From: Saprospiraceae bacterium
GTDB taxonomy: Bacteria; Bacteroidota; Bacteroidia; Chitinophagales; Saprospiraceae
NCBI GenBank assembly: GCA_025055285.1
Contig: JANWXM010000032.1
Span: 1-38,302 of the forward strand
Length of the DNA: 38,302 nucleotides
Reading direction: 5' to 3'
Every line of letters starts with the position of its first letter. The first letter of the stretch is position 1. The notes under the pieces are model-generated. The model searched no databases and was not told the origin of the DNA. It saw only the letters and a list, made by a program, of their open reading frames with translations. Below, piece after piece: positions 25,403 through 33,663 of the stretch. The position numbers and the translations under genes were made by a program.

Positions 25403-26719
25403 ATGCATCTGGACACCTTTGAAGTCATTGGCGGCACGCCTTTGCACGGTGAGTTGCGCCCGCAAGGCGCCAAAAACGAAGCACTCCAGGTCATAAGCGC
25501 CGTGCTTCTGACCGATGAGCCCGTTACAATTTCCAACGTACCCGATATTCTAGACGTGCGCAAACTGATTGAGTTGCTACAGGGACTAGGCGTGCGCGTA
25601 GAGCGCATCGCAGCCGATACATACCGCTTTTGTGCGAGCAATCTCGACTTAGATTACCTGCGGTCAACGACTTTCATGAAAGATGCGCAGCAAATGCGTG
25701 GTTCGGTAATGCTGATTGGCCCATTACTAGCTCGTTTTGGGCGAGCGGCTTTACCTAAGCCTGGAGGCGACAAGATTGGCCGTCGTCGTTTGGATGCTCA
25801 CTTTTTTGGCTTCAAACAGCTAGGTGCGGAGTTTAAATACGATGACGAATGTGGTATTTATTACGTTCAGCAGCCAGCAGGAGGGCTGCGCGGAACATAC
25901 ATCCACATGGATGAAATTTCTGTGACAGGCACAGCCAACGTGGTCATGGCAGCTGTGTTGGCTCAGGGTAAAACAACGTTGTACAACGCTGCATGCGAGC
26001 CATATGTCCAGCAACTTTGCCGGATGCTCGTCGCCATGGGCGCTCGTATCGAAGGTATTGGCTCCAATCTCCTACACATTGAAGGCGTAGAACGTTTAAG
26101 CGGTACGGAACATCGTTGCCTACCCGACATGATCGAAGTAGGCAGCTTTATTGGGCTAGCGGCCATGACGGCTTCTGAAATTACCATTCGAAATGCAGGT
26201 GTGGAACACTTAGGCATTATCCCGCGAACTTTCGAACGCCTCGGCATTACTATCGAATGCCGAGGCGATGACTTACACATCCCGGCGCAGGAGCATTACG
26301 AAATCAGCACCTTTATAGACGGTTCTATTCTGACCATTTACGATGCTCCCTGGCCAGGCTTTACTCCAGACCTTATGTCTATCGTCTTGGTAGTGGCTAC
26401 GCAAGCGCGCGGCAGTGTGCTCATTCACCAAAAGATGTTTGAGAGCCGTCTATTCTTTGTAGATAAGCTCATCGACATGGGTGCCCAAATCATCTTGTGC
26501 GACCCACATCGCGCCACTGTCATCGGGCTAGACCGACGCTCTCAGCTGCGCGGTATTGAGATGACCTCGCCCGACATCCGTGCCGGTCAAGCGTTACTTA
26601 TCGCAGCGCTATCTGCAAAAGGGCGAAGCCTCATCCACAATGTCCACCAAATTGACCGTGGCTATGAACGCATCGACGAACGCCTCAACGCTATTGGTGC
26701 GCAAATCCGGCGCCTTTAA
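25403..26719 (+). CDS. murA: UDP-N-acetylglucosamine 1-carboxyvinyltransferase
   Basis: Cytoplasmic enzyme of 438 residues for the first committed step of peptidoglycan synthesis: transfer of enolpyruvate from PEP to UDP-GlcNAc. Landmarks are RPQGAKNEALQVISAVLLTDEP (Lys and Asn of the substrate site), the active-site loop PGGDKIGRRRLDAH and WPGFTPDLMS with the catalytic Asp. The loop residue that is Cys115 in E. coli is Asp123 here. The Cys-to-Asp exchange keeps activity in other bacteria and removes the target of fosfomycin, so intrinsic fosfomycin resistance is expected. It is probably co-transcribed with the FTCD gene upstream and DUF2905 13 bases downstream. Confidence 0.97.
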   Translation: MHLDTFEVIGGTPLHGELRPQGAKNEALQVISAVLLTDEPVTISNVPDILDVRKLIELLQGLGVRVERIAADTYRFCASNLDLDYLRSTTFMKDAQQMRGSVMLIGPLLARFGRAALPKPGGDKIGRRRLDAHFFGFKQLGAEFKYDDECGIYYVQQPAGGLRGTYIHMDEISVTGTANVVMAAVLAQGKTTLYNAACEPYVQQLCRMLVAMGARIEGIGSNLLHIEGVERLSGTEHRCLPDMIEVGSFIGLAAMTASEITIRNAGVEHLGIIPRTFERLGITIECRGDDLHIPAQEHYEISTFIDGSILTIYDAPWPGFTPDLMSIVLVVATQARGSVLIHQKMFESRLFFVDKLIDMGAQIILCDPHRATVIGLDRRSQLRGIEMTSPDIRAGQALLIAALSAKGRSLIHNVHQIDRGYERIDERLNAIGAQIRRL

Positions 26720-26732
26720 TAACTTGTTGTGA

Positions 26733-26972
26733 ATGCCTATGCAAAACCTCTCCTGGCCCAAAATGCTCATCGGGATCGGCCTAGTCTTCATCCTCTTGGG
26801 CCTACTTGCCTGGGCCCTGCAAGGTCGTCTTAATTGGATAGGTCGCCTTCCAGGCGACATCGCCATTGAACGCGAAAACTTTCGCTTCTACTTCCCGATC
26901 ACTACGATGTTACTTTTAAGCCTGCTCATTAGTCTATTGCTGCGCTTGGTGCGGTGGTTGTGGCCGCAGTGA
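26733..26972 (+). CDS. DUF2905 family small membrane protein
   Basis: 79-residue protein with two transmembrane segments (about 12-28 and 52-74). They are joined by a loop containing RLNWIGRLPGDIAIERENFRFYFPI, the signature of DUF2905. Its function is unknown. It starts 13 bases after murA on the same strand, so it is likely the last gene of the FTCD-murA run. The ATG at 26733 is used; a second Met is at position 3. Confidence 0.88.
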   Translation: MPMQNLSWPKMLIGIGLVFILLGLLAWALQGRLNWIGRLPGDIAIERENFRFYFPITTMLLLSLLISLLLRLVRWLWPQ

Positions 26973-27335
26973 GCGGGGGCTTTCCAGATGTGATTTAAAA
27001 AAACCTTGCCCGGGCCGGGGCTTATCTCTTTAGGGCAAACGCGGAAGCAGAGAGTAAACTTTGCTGATGCACTCTCCGTGTTGTTCTTTGTACTAGGCTC
27101 GAGTAGAAAGCCAACGCTCTAACATCAAACGTCTGTTTCTTTCCGAGGCTCCAGTATTTTTTATGGCCCAAGTTGCATTTTTTAAGGGCTATAATGTTTT
27201 TTCAAATAAAAAGCAATGATAAATAATTTTTTATTTGGGAATAGAGATCATTCCTATGCGGCGCAAAGGAGGGTCATCTTTGAGTGTGAAAAGCGCTAAA
27301 CTTCTCATTCCTTCATATCAAAAACATTGGCATCT
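26973..27335. other. intergenic stretch before the persulfide dioxygenase gene
   Basis: The left part has a GC-rich palindromic patch (GCCCGGGC near 27007). The right part is AT-rich and holds a long inverted repeat (27203-27237). CATCTTTG at 27275-27282 is a -7 box with one mismatch, 54 bases before the start codon. No coding frame is convincing. Confidence 0.45.
27203..27237. repeat. AT-rich inverted repeat upstream of the persulfide dioxygenase gene
   Basis: CAAATAAAAA (27203-27212) and TTTTTATTTG (27228-27237) are perfect 10-base inverted arms with a 15-base spacer. They lie about 100 bases before the start codon. It could be an operator, a terminator of the upstream run working in either direction, or a cruciform. 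Confidence 0.5.
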
Positions 27336-28748
27336 ATGAAAATAGAACAATTGTATACCGGTTGTTTGGCGGAAGCCGCCTATTACATCGAGAGCGAAGG
27401 AGAAGCCGCCATCATCGACCCGCTGCGGGAAACAAAGCCGTACATCGAACGCGCAGAAAAAGATGGCGCGAAAATCAAGTACGTGTTGGAGACGCACTTC
27501 CACGCTGACTTCGTATCGGGCCACCTCGATCTTGCGAAAAAGACAGGGGCGACGATTGTCTACGGGCCAACGGCAAAACCAAATTTCGAAGCCTATATAG
27601 CGAAAGACGGTGAAGAACTGCCGCTGGGAAAGGTAAAGATTCGGGTGCTGCATACGCCGGGTCACACGATGGAGTCTTTGTGCTTCTTGCTCATAGATGA
27701 AAATGGAAAAGAGATAGCGGTCTTTACAGGCGATACGTTGTTTATTGGCGACGTAGGGCGCCCTGATTTAGCGGTGAAGAGCGATCTGACACGCGAGGAC
27801 TTAGCAGGCTATTTGTACGACTCGCTGCGCACGAAGATCATGACGCTGCCCGATAACGTCCTCGTGTACCCGGGACATGGTGCCGGCTCGGCATGTGGTA
27901 AAAAAATGGCAAAAGAGACCGTTTCGACAATCGGTCAGCAGAAGCAATTGAACTACGCACTGCGAGCCGACATGACGCGCGAGGAATTTATCCGAGAGGT
28001 AACAACAGGCTTAGTAGAGCCGCCACAGTATTTTCCGAAAAACGCCATGCTTAACCGGATGGGCTACGAGAGCATAGATAAGGTTCTAGAGCGCGGAGTT
28101 CGTCCGTTGTCAGTAAAAGAATTTCTAGCAGTTGCTGAAGTAGAGAACGCTCTAATCTTAGATACGCGCTCGGAGCAAGACTTTGTCAGAGGCTATATCC
28201 CAGGCTCAGTCTTTATTGGACTCGATGGCCAGTTTGCTTCATGGGTGGGCACGCTCATCGCTGACCTGCAACAGCCTATATTGCTGGTATGTCCTCCAGG
28301 GCGGGAGGAAGAAGCCGTGACACGTTTAGCTCGCGTCGGTTACGACCATGCGCTAGGATATCTAGAAGGAGGCTTCGCCGCCTGGCAAGCAGTAGGAAAA
28401 GAGGTAGATAGCATCGAGAGCATCAATGCAGAGATCTTCCTGAGTCGCATGAAAATGCCGAATACGATAGTGCTCGACGTGCGCCGTAAAAGCGAGTACG
28501 ATACGGAGCACGTCATTGGCGCGCAGAATTTTCCGCTCGATTTCATCAACAAGAACATGGCCGAGCTAAGGCGGGATGTACATTATTTGGTACACTGTGC
28601 GGGAGGTTATCGTTCTGTCATTGCAATTAGCATCCTAAGGAAGCGCGGCTTTGACAACCTGGTCAACGTAGAAGGCGGCTTTAAGGCCATTAAGGAGACA
28701 GGTAGGGTGCCGCTCTCAGAATATTGCGAACAGATGACTGAGCTATAA
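27336..28748 (+). CDS. CstB-like persulfide dioxygenase-rhodanese fusion
   Basis: 470-residue cytoplasmic protein. Residues about 1-235 are a metallo-beta-lactamase-fold persulfide dioxygenase of the ETHE1/CstB group: iron ligands in THFHADFVSGH (His54, His56, Asp58, His63), LHTPGHTMES, FTGDTLFIGDVGRPDL and YPGHGAGSACGK, whose Cys is conserved in CstB-type proteins. Two rhodanese domains follow (about 255-355 and 370-465). The second has an intact active loop (HCAGGYR); the first has CPPGRE. The enzyme would oxidise persulfides to sulfite and pass sulfur between acceptors, detoxifying sulfide. The ATG at 27336 is used because the longer frame begins with TTG. A strong terminator follows. Confidence 0.92.
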   Translation: MKIEQLYTGCLAEAAYYIESEGEAAIIDPLRETKPYIERAEKDGAKIKYVLETHFHADFVSGHLDLAKKTGATIVYGPTAKPNFEAYIAKDGEELPLGKVKIRVLHTPGHTMESLCFLLIDENGKEIAVFTGDTLFIGDVGRPDLAVKSDLTREDLAGYLYDSLRTKIMTLPDNVLVYPGHGAGSACGKKMAKETVSTIGQQKQLNYALRADMTREEFIREVTTGLVEPPQYFPKNAMLNRMGYESIDKVLERGVRPLSVKEFLAVAEVENALILDTRSEQDFVRGYIPGSVFIGLDGQFASWVGTLIADLQQPILLVCPPGREEEAVTRLARVGYDHALGYLEGGFAAWQAVGKEVDSIESINAEIFLSRMKMPNTIVLDVRRKSEYDTEHVIGAQNFPLDFINKNMAELRRDVHYLVHCAGGYRSVIAISILRKRGFDNLVNVEGGFKAIKETGRVPLSEYCEQMTEL

Positions 28749-28770
28749 GGTGAAAGACAGGAAAGCCGCG

Positions 28771-28813
28771 AAGGCCGCTAGATTTACTCTCTAGCGGCCT
28801 TCTTTTTATTTTT
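28771..28813 (+). terminator. intrinsic terminator after the persulfide dioxygenase gene
   Basis: AAGGCCGCTAGA (28771-28782) and TCTAGCGGCCTT (28790-28801) form a perfect 12-pair stem with a 7-base loop. CTTTTTATTTTT follows. It sits between two convergent genes. Confidence 0.88.
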
Positions 28814-28835
28814 GAAGAAATTATGACTCAGGATA

Positions 28836-29510
28836 TTACTTCAAGAAAAGCGAACAAATTGGACATTTTTGCGGTTCATGTCCGCGGGCAGGGCAATATT
28901 GACGGCCAAAATAGATAATTTGTAGGTGCAACTTATTCCAACTTTCTATAGGGAAGAGCGCTTTTAGATCGCGCTCTGTTTGCTCAACACTTTTGCCGCT
29001 GCTCAAGCCCCAACGCGCCGCAAGCCGATGAATGTGCGTATCTACGGGAAACGCCGGCTCCCCGAAGGCTTGTGACATAACGACAGAGGCGGTCTTATGT
29101 CCAACTCCAGGAAGCGCTTCTAGTTCCTCAAATGTACGCGGCACATGACCGTTGTATTCTTCTACAAGGCGGCGCGACAGCTCCCAAATTGCCCTCGACT
29201 TCGTTGGGGAAAGACCACACGGTTTAATAATCTCGCGAATTTCTTCTACACTCAGGCGAATCATCTCCTCAGGCGTACGCGCTCGAGCAAAAAGTCGCGG
29301 CGCTACTTCATTGACGCGCTCATCGGTACATTGCGCCGATAGGACGACCGCTACTAACAGGGTATAAGGGTCTTCATGATGAAGAGGAATGGGTACCTCT
29401 GGATAGAGCTCGTCTAGGATTCGCTGAATTTGAGCAGCCCTTTCCAACAGTGCCGGGTCAGGGGAAGTCGGTTTCTCGAACGATGAAGTTTTTTTCTTTG
29501 TGGCAGCCAT
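28836..29510 (-). CDS. nth: endonuclease III (DNA glycosylase/AP lyase)
   Basis: 224-residue base-excision repair glycosylase for oxidised pyrimidines. The helix-hairpin-helix LPGVGHKTASVV has the catalytic Lys139, and PAFPVDTHIHRLA has the catalytic Asp157. The C-terminus, which in most relatives holds a 4Fe-4S cluster with four Cys (C-x6-C-x2-C-x5-C), here reads Cys206-x9-Cys216-x2-Cys219 and ends five residues later, so only three Cys are present. His211 is the only other obvious ligand candidate. It starts 8 bases after the deoxynucleoside kinase stop, so the two are probably co-transcribed. Confidence 0.93.
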   Translation of the reverse strand: MAATKKKTSSFEKPTSPDPALLERAAQIQRILDELYPEVPIPLHHEDPYTLLVAVVLSAQCTDERVNEVAPRLFARARTPEEMIRLSVEEIREIIKPCGLSPTKSRAIWELSRRLVEEYNGHVPRTFEELEALPGVGHKTASVVMSQAFGEPAFPVDTHIHRLAARWGLSSGKSVEQTERDLKALFPIESWNKLHLQIIYFGRQYCPARGHEPQKCPICSLFLK

Positions 29511-29518
29511 ACGACGAA

Positions 29519-30169
29519 TCAGAACAAGCCATGGAGCTCTGCTTGCACCATTTCTAGCACGCGACCCGAATGCTCAATGTTGTTTTGGAAGTCCAGCTGG
29601 TCTACGTTGATAATGAGTAAACGCCCTTCTTTGTACGTAGAGATCCAGCGCTCATATCGCTCATTGAGACGCTTAAGGTATTCGATGCTGATGTTGCCTT
29701 CGTAATCGCGCCCGCGCATTTGGATGTGTTCTACTAATGTAGGGATGCTAGCTCGAAGATAGATAAGTAGATCTGGCGGGCGAATCTGCGAAATAATCGA
29801 TTGGAAAAGCTGGATGTAATTTTCAAAGTCACGCCGTTCCATGAGCCCCATATCCGCGAGGTTGGGCGCAAAGATGTAAGCATCTTCATAAATGGTGCGA
29901 TCCTGGATAACCGTTCGGTTTCCTTGTTGAATGCGCAGAATCTGCTGGTAACGACTAGAAAGAAAAAATACTTGCAAATTAAATGACCATCGGCGCATGT
30001 CTAAGTAAAAATCCGCCAGGTAGGGATTATTTTCCGTGTCTTCGTAATGAACGTCCCAGCCAAAATGGCGAGCAAGCATTTCGCTGAGGGTAGTTTTTCC
30101 AGCGCCAATGTTTCCAGCAACGGCAATGTGTTTTATGCGCGGTTTATCGGAGGGAAGATTTCCTGTCAT
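29519..30169 (-). CDS. deoxynucleoside kinase
   Basis: 216-residue kinase of the deoxyadenosine/deoxyguanosine/thymidine-2 kinase family, phosphorylating deoxynucleosides for salvage. The P-loop AGNIGAGKTT is followed by the family motifs YEDTENNPYLADFY and QDRTIYEDAYIFA (the DRS/ERS-type motif) and by the lid region MRGRDYEGNISIEYLKRLNERYERW. Which base it prefers cannot be told. The ATG at 30169 is chosen; the frame opens two codons earlier only with a TTG. A -7-like box with one mismatch (TACCTTCG on the minus strand) lies just upstream. It is followed closely by nth. Confidence 0.92.
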   Translation of the reverse strand: MTGNLPSDKPRIKHIAVAGNIGAGKTTLSEMLARHFGWDVHYEDTENNPYLADFYLDMRRWSFNLQVFFLSSRYQQILRIQQGNRTVIQDRTIYEDAYIFAPNLADMGLMERRDFENYIQLFQSIISQIRPPDLLIYLRASIPTLVEHIQMRGRDYEGNISIEYLKRLNERYERWISTYKEGRLLIINVDQLDFQNNIEHSGRVLEMVQAELHGLF

Positions 30170-30381
30170 TCCCAAAATGCATTTGTCTGGGGCGAAGGTA
30201 GGAAAAAGGGATAGGTGGAAAAGCGAGAAAATCGAAGTAGGTCACCGTGGGTGCTTCGCATTTTAAAGAAACACAGCACTCTCGACACCGCCTGCCTTCT
30301 CTCGAAACTTCTTCCTGTGAAAAGAGCGGACAAAAATGATTTTTTAATGCGCCTCATTCAAGAGGATTCGGCGAAAAATTA

Positions 30382-30389
30382 TACCTTTG
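30382..30389 (+). promoter_or_regulatory. putative -7 box for the exported protein gene
   Basis: TACCTTTG matches TAnnTTTG. It would give a leader of about 160 bases before the ATG at 30555. No -33 TTTG was found at 19-21 bases. Confidence 0.33.
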
Positions 30390-30468
30390 GAGCTGACTTA
30401 GTTGATCCTTCATCGGGAATTCGCTCTGACGTAAGCTTAGGGTTTCGGTGGAGGTGACCCATTCCCTA

Positions 30469-30518
30469 ACTAATCGTCCCTAGTTTCCCCGCCACTTCTG
30501 ATCCGTGCGATTAGAAGT
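30469..30518 (+). promoter_or_regulatory. competing hairpin arms in a leader
   Basis: CTAATCG (30470-30476) can pair with CGATTAG (30508-30514), and ACTTCT (30494-30499) with AGAAGT (30513-30518). The two 3' arms share bases 30513-30514, so the structures exclude each other. They end 37 bases before the ATG at 30555. A switch-like leader is possible. Confidence 0.3.
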
Positions 30519-30554
30519 TATTTGTCCTTTTCCTATTTGACAAAATTTACAGCG

Positions 30555-31283
30555 ATGAAAAAAATTGCAATATTTCTAGCTAGTTTAGGGCTGTGCACCT
30601 CTCTCGTTGCGCAGAAAAGTGAAAATCTCTTCATTCGCCTCGGCATAAACGCTGGCGGCTCGATGCTTTTTCACGACATCCACTTCTACGCTACAAATTT
30701 GCAAGAGGTATACAAGTTCGTAGCTATCAGTCATAAAGACAAAGGCGGATATACATGGGAGCAGTTTGAAGCAGACTACGGATTGCGAAGCCGCTATGCC
30801 CAGCCAAGGTATGGGCTAAATGCCTACTTCGCGCACCGACTTTTTCCGGTATTCGGTAATGTAGAATTTATGTCTTCCCCCTCGAGTTACCAAAAGGCTC
30901 TCATAGCATTAACGGTCGGAGTTGGCAAAGATTTTCGCCCTCTAGATAGCGACTTCTTCTTCTCTGCACACGGAGGACTCAAGCGCGTCTTTCAAGATTG
31001 GGGTTGGGGAGCAGAAACCATTACTAACAGCACGAATGCGGAGGCGCGCGAGCATTTAAAGACCTTTTACAACCCCTCCTTTCCGCTGGGCATTCGCTCA
31101 GGTAATTTGCTAGCATTCCGCCTAGGTGTGGGGCGCGTCGTTGGGCCGGCAGAACGTGCAGCAGTTGGTGTGGAAGGCTACTATGAGATAGACTTGACAA
31201 ATGAAACAGTCCGGCAGGCACGCATGACAAATGCGGGCATGAATCTCTACCTACGCTTCGATCTTGCCCATACTTCCTTCTGA
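30555..31283 (+). CDS. exported protein of unknown function, probably outer-membrane beta-barrel
   Basis: 242 residues. The N-terminus MKKIAIFLASLGLCTSLVAQ is a clear signal peptide; the ATG at 30555 gives it, while an upstream start would bury it. The mature part is rich in alternating hydrophobic/aromatic strands (FIRLGINAGGSMLF, LIALTVGVGKDF, LAFRLGVGRVVG, AVGVEGYYEIDL) and ends in NLYLRFDLAHTSF, all compatible with a small outer-membrane barrel. I do not recognise the family. It is convergent with porV. Confidence 0.72.
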   Translation: MKKIAIFLASLGLCTSLVAQKSENLFIRLGINAGGSMLFHDIHFYATNLQEVYKFVAISHKDKGGYTWEQFEADYGLRSRYAQPRYGLNAYFAHRLFPVFGNVEFMSSPSSYQKALIALTVGVGKDFRPLDSDFFFSAHGGLKRVFQDWGWGAETITNSTNAEAREHLKTFYNPSFPLGIRSGNLLAFRLGVGRVVGPAERAAVGVEGYYEIDLTNETVRQARMTNAGMNLYLRFDLAHTSF

Positions 31284-31323
31284 GCTTGTTTTTTCTTTAT
31301 AAGAATGGAAGGGAAAGCACCGT

Positions 31324-31338
31324 CAAGCGCAAAGCTTG
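31324..31338. terminator. small hairpin between convergent genes
   Basis: CAAGC-GCAAA-GCTTG forms a 5-pair stem, followed on the plus strand by CCCCTCTCTTTG. Weak candidate terminator for the exported protein gene. Confidence 0.25.
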
Positions 31339-31359
31339 CCCCTCTCTTTGTACAAAGCC

Positions 31360-32598
31360 TCATTCGCCGCTTTCCAGAGCTGCCATATCAAAAAGCAACG
31401 AGAAGCGCAGGGTGTTATCTAGAGGATTGCGTTGGTTGGTCGTGGGTACTAGGTAAGAGAGATTAATGCCGAAGAGGTTATACTTGATGCCTAGACCAAC
31501 GCTAAAGTACTTGCGGTTACCCTTGGAATAGTGTTCGAAGAAGTAACCAGCGCGCACAGCAAACTGGTTGTCGTACCAATACTCTACGCCAGTTCCGATG
31601 TTGATTTCCTTGAGTTCTTCGCTGAGACCGCCGGGTGCATCGGAAAACGAGACAAAAACACCACGAATAGGAGAGTATTGCTTGTAGTCGGGGATGGTAT
31701 CGCCATCCTCATCTAGGTCAGGCCGAGGAGTGGGTACTAGAAGTTTGTTCAGATCCGTAGTGAAAGTGAGGGAGTTGTGGGCGTCAAGATTGAATTTCCA
31801 TGCGAAACCTATCCCAAGATTCGTTGGGATGTAATCGCGATTGGCCGAGCGAGTATAGGTGATTTTAGAACCCAGATTGGTTATTGCAGCGCCAAAGGTA
31901 AATTCACCGCCGCCACGGGAAATTTTCATCGGTGTGCGATAGGTTAGCGATAAATCGGCGCCTCCAGCAATGCCAGGCCGAATCTCGTTGCCCTCAACGA
32001 TTCGTCCAGTAGCCAGATTAGAATAGATAAACTTCGCTCCTACGGCCGCCGAGAATTTTTTGGAGAGTTTGCGCGCGTAAGCCAACGCCACTTCGAATTC
32101 GTTAGGTCTTCCTTGCCCTAAAGAGTTGCCGTTCTCGTCTGTAAATTCAATATCACCTAACGAAAAGTAGCGTAAACTTGCTCCTATCGTTTGAAGACCA
32201 TCAAGCCGTTTATACAGGGCCAGGTATGCCAAATAGACATCTTGCAGCCCTAGGTTGCGCATCCAAGGAGTATATGTAGCAGAAATTGCAAGGTTTTTTT
32301 CTGCAAAGGCTAGCTTAGACTGGTTGTAGTGCATCCCGTTTGGGTCAGTAGAAGTAGCAATGCCTACGTCTCCCATTGCTCCGCCTCGAGCATCTGGAAC
32401 AATACGTAAAAAGGGCACGGCACTGGTCACTGAGTTAGCACATCGCTCCCCGGTAGGGATCTCCTGTCCCGTTACGGGATTGAAGGAATATCCTCTCCCG
32501 TCTCTGCATTTGGGTATGAGCTGAGCTTGAAGAGGAGCGTTCACCAAAAGCGCTATTGTCAAAAGGGTTAGCTGTCGAAGCAGAGCTTTGATCACCAT
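31360..32598 (-). CDS. porV: type IX secretion system outer-membrane protein PorV
   Basis: Outer-membrane barrel protein of 412 residues (a start four codons upstream at 32610 is also possible). A signal peptide ends near ALLVNAPLQAQ. The early mature part carries AVPFLRIVPDARGGAMGDVGIATSTDPNGMHYNQSKLAFAE (given here as landmarks AVPFLRI, GAMGD, DPNGMHYN), which is the PorV/LptO signature. In T9SS, PorV shuttles cargo proteins from the translocon to the attachment complex that removes the sorting domain. The only cargo visible in the window is the protein at 16401-17837. The gene stands alone, as porV often does. Confidence 0.9.
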   Translation of the reverse strand: MVIKALLRQLTLLTIALLVNAPLQAQLIPKCRDGRGYSFNPVTGQEIPTGERCANSVTSAVPFLRIVPDARGGAMGDVGIATSTDPNGMHYNQSKLAFAEKNLAISATYTPWMRNLGLQDVYLAYLALYKRLDGLQTIGASLRYFSLGDIEFTDENGNSLGQGRPNEFEVALAYARKLSKKFSAAVGAKFIYSNLATGRIVEGNEIRPGIAGGADLSLTYRTPMKISRGGGEFTFGAAITNLGSKITYTRSANRDYIPTNLGIGFAWKFNLDAHNSLTFTTDLNKLLVPTPRPDLDEDGDTIPDYKQYSPIRGVFVSFSDAPGGLSEELKEINIGTGVEYWYDNQFAVRAGYFFEHYSKGNRKYFSVGLGIKYNLFGINLSYLVPTTNQRNPLDNTLRFSLLFDMAALESGE

Positions 32599-32661
32599 AA
32601 TGAAACACATGTAGTTGGAAAAAATGTCTTGGATTTAGCCATACTCTCGTATAAGCTGAGG

Positions 32662-32669
32662 CAAAGTTA
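32662..32669 (-). promoter_or_regulatory. putative -7 box of porV
   Basis: Reads TAACTTTG on the minus strand, a full TAnnTTTG match, 51-63 bases before the possible start codons. No -33 element seen. Confidence 0.43.
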
Positions 32670-32760
32670 AGGATAAGCATTATCCCGGAGCTATGCAGCG
32701 TAGATGCGCATTTAAGAAAAGCGGTTGCCCAAAATGCGTTTCTTTGCTAGCAAAAAAATT

Positions 32761-33663
32761 ATGTACCGTTGGGGAATTGACTTAGGCGGCACGAAGATAG
32801 AAGGCGTCGTGATAGATGGCCAACAAGATCCGCGTATTTTGGCGCGCTATCGAATACCTACCGAGGCACAGCTGGGTTATGATCACATCCTCGACCAAGT
32901 CGCGCTCTTGGTGGAAGAGCTTCGTCGAATGACCGGCTTGAAGCCCTCTCGCATAGGCGTCGGACATCCAGGAACGCTTGACCCTCAAACGGGCTTAATC
33001 AAGAACGCGAACACGACAGCGCTCATCGGAAAGCCTTTCGACAAAGACCTATGCCAACGCTTAGGTGTGCCAGTAAAGCTGTCGAACGACGCTAATTGCT
33101 TTGCTGTAGCCGAAGCATACCTAGGAGCCGTTCCTGAAGCAATGCCTCAGGCTGAGGTAGTTTTTGGCGTCATCATGGGTACGGGTGTCGGCGGAGGAAT
33201 TGTCGTGCACGGTCAGGTTATCCACGGCCGTCAGGGTATCGCTGGCGAGTGGGGGCACAATTTTCTCGACGAAGAAGGAGGCCCGTGTTATTGCGGTAAA
33301 ATAGGCTGTGTGGAGACGCTCATTTCTGGCCCTGCCCTGGAGCGTTTTTACTATGGCAAAACAGGAGAAAAGCGGCGCTTATCAGAGATCGCAACTCGGG
33401 CAACAACCGGAACAGACCCTGCTGCAACTGATACCATAGACCGCCTTGTTCATTACTTTGGCAAAGCTATTGCCGTAGTTATCAACATTCTTGACCCCGA
33501 CGCTATTGTTCTCGGCGGAGGCGTAGGAAACATCGAGCGCCTGTACTCCGACGGCGTAGCAGAGGCAGGTAAACACCTATTCAACCCGCGCATAGATACC
33601 GTCTTCCTCAAACCTAAGCTAGGAGATAGTGCGGGTGTTTTCGGTGCAGCCTTTTTGCTTTAA
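32761..33663 (+). CDS. ROK family sugar kinase
   Basis: 300-residue kinase of the ROK family (glucokinase / fructokinase / N-acetylglucosamine kinase type). GIDLGGTKIEGVVID is the N-terminal phosphate-binding motif. SNDANCFAVAEAYLGA and the ATP-site GVIMGTGVGGGIVV follow, with the catalytic Asp in SNDAN. The zinc-binding ROK signature is HNFLDEEGGPCYCGKIGC, with three Cys near 174-183. The C-terminus has NILDPDAIVLGGGVGN. The ATG at 32761 is chosen because the frame upstream (to 32725) is not family-like. The resemblance to E. coli Mak/NagK suggests a free hexose or amino-sugar substrate. Confidence 0.92.
   Translation: MYRWGIDLGGTKIEGVVIDGQQDPRILARYRIPTEAQLGYDHILDQVALLVEELRRMTGLKPSRIGVGHPGTLDPQTGLIKNANTTALIGKPFDKDLCQRLGVPVKLSNDANCFAVAEAYLGAVPEAMPQAEVVFGVIMGTGVGGGIVVHGQVIHGRQGIAGEWGHNFLDEEGGPCYCGKIGCVETLISGPALERFYYGKTGEKRRLSEIATRATTGTDPAATDTIDRLVHYFGKAIAVVINILDPDAIVLGGGVGNIERLYSDGVAEAGKHLFNPRIDTVFLKPKLGDSAGVFGAAFLL

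Larger units (their letters stand above)
30176..30554. other. intergenic stretch between the dNK gene and the exported protein
   Basis: Divergent control region. TACCTTTG at 30382-30389 is a full -7 box on the plus strand. Downstream of it are competing inverted arms (30469-30518). A plus-strand frame at 30215-30457 has no family features and is not called. Confidence 0.45.

Noticed and set aside
30215-30457. 80-codon plus-strand frame ending in a barrel-like GFRWR
   Set aside because: No signal peptide, no family features; it overlaps the control region and a -7 box. The ending looks like chance.
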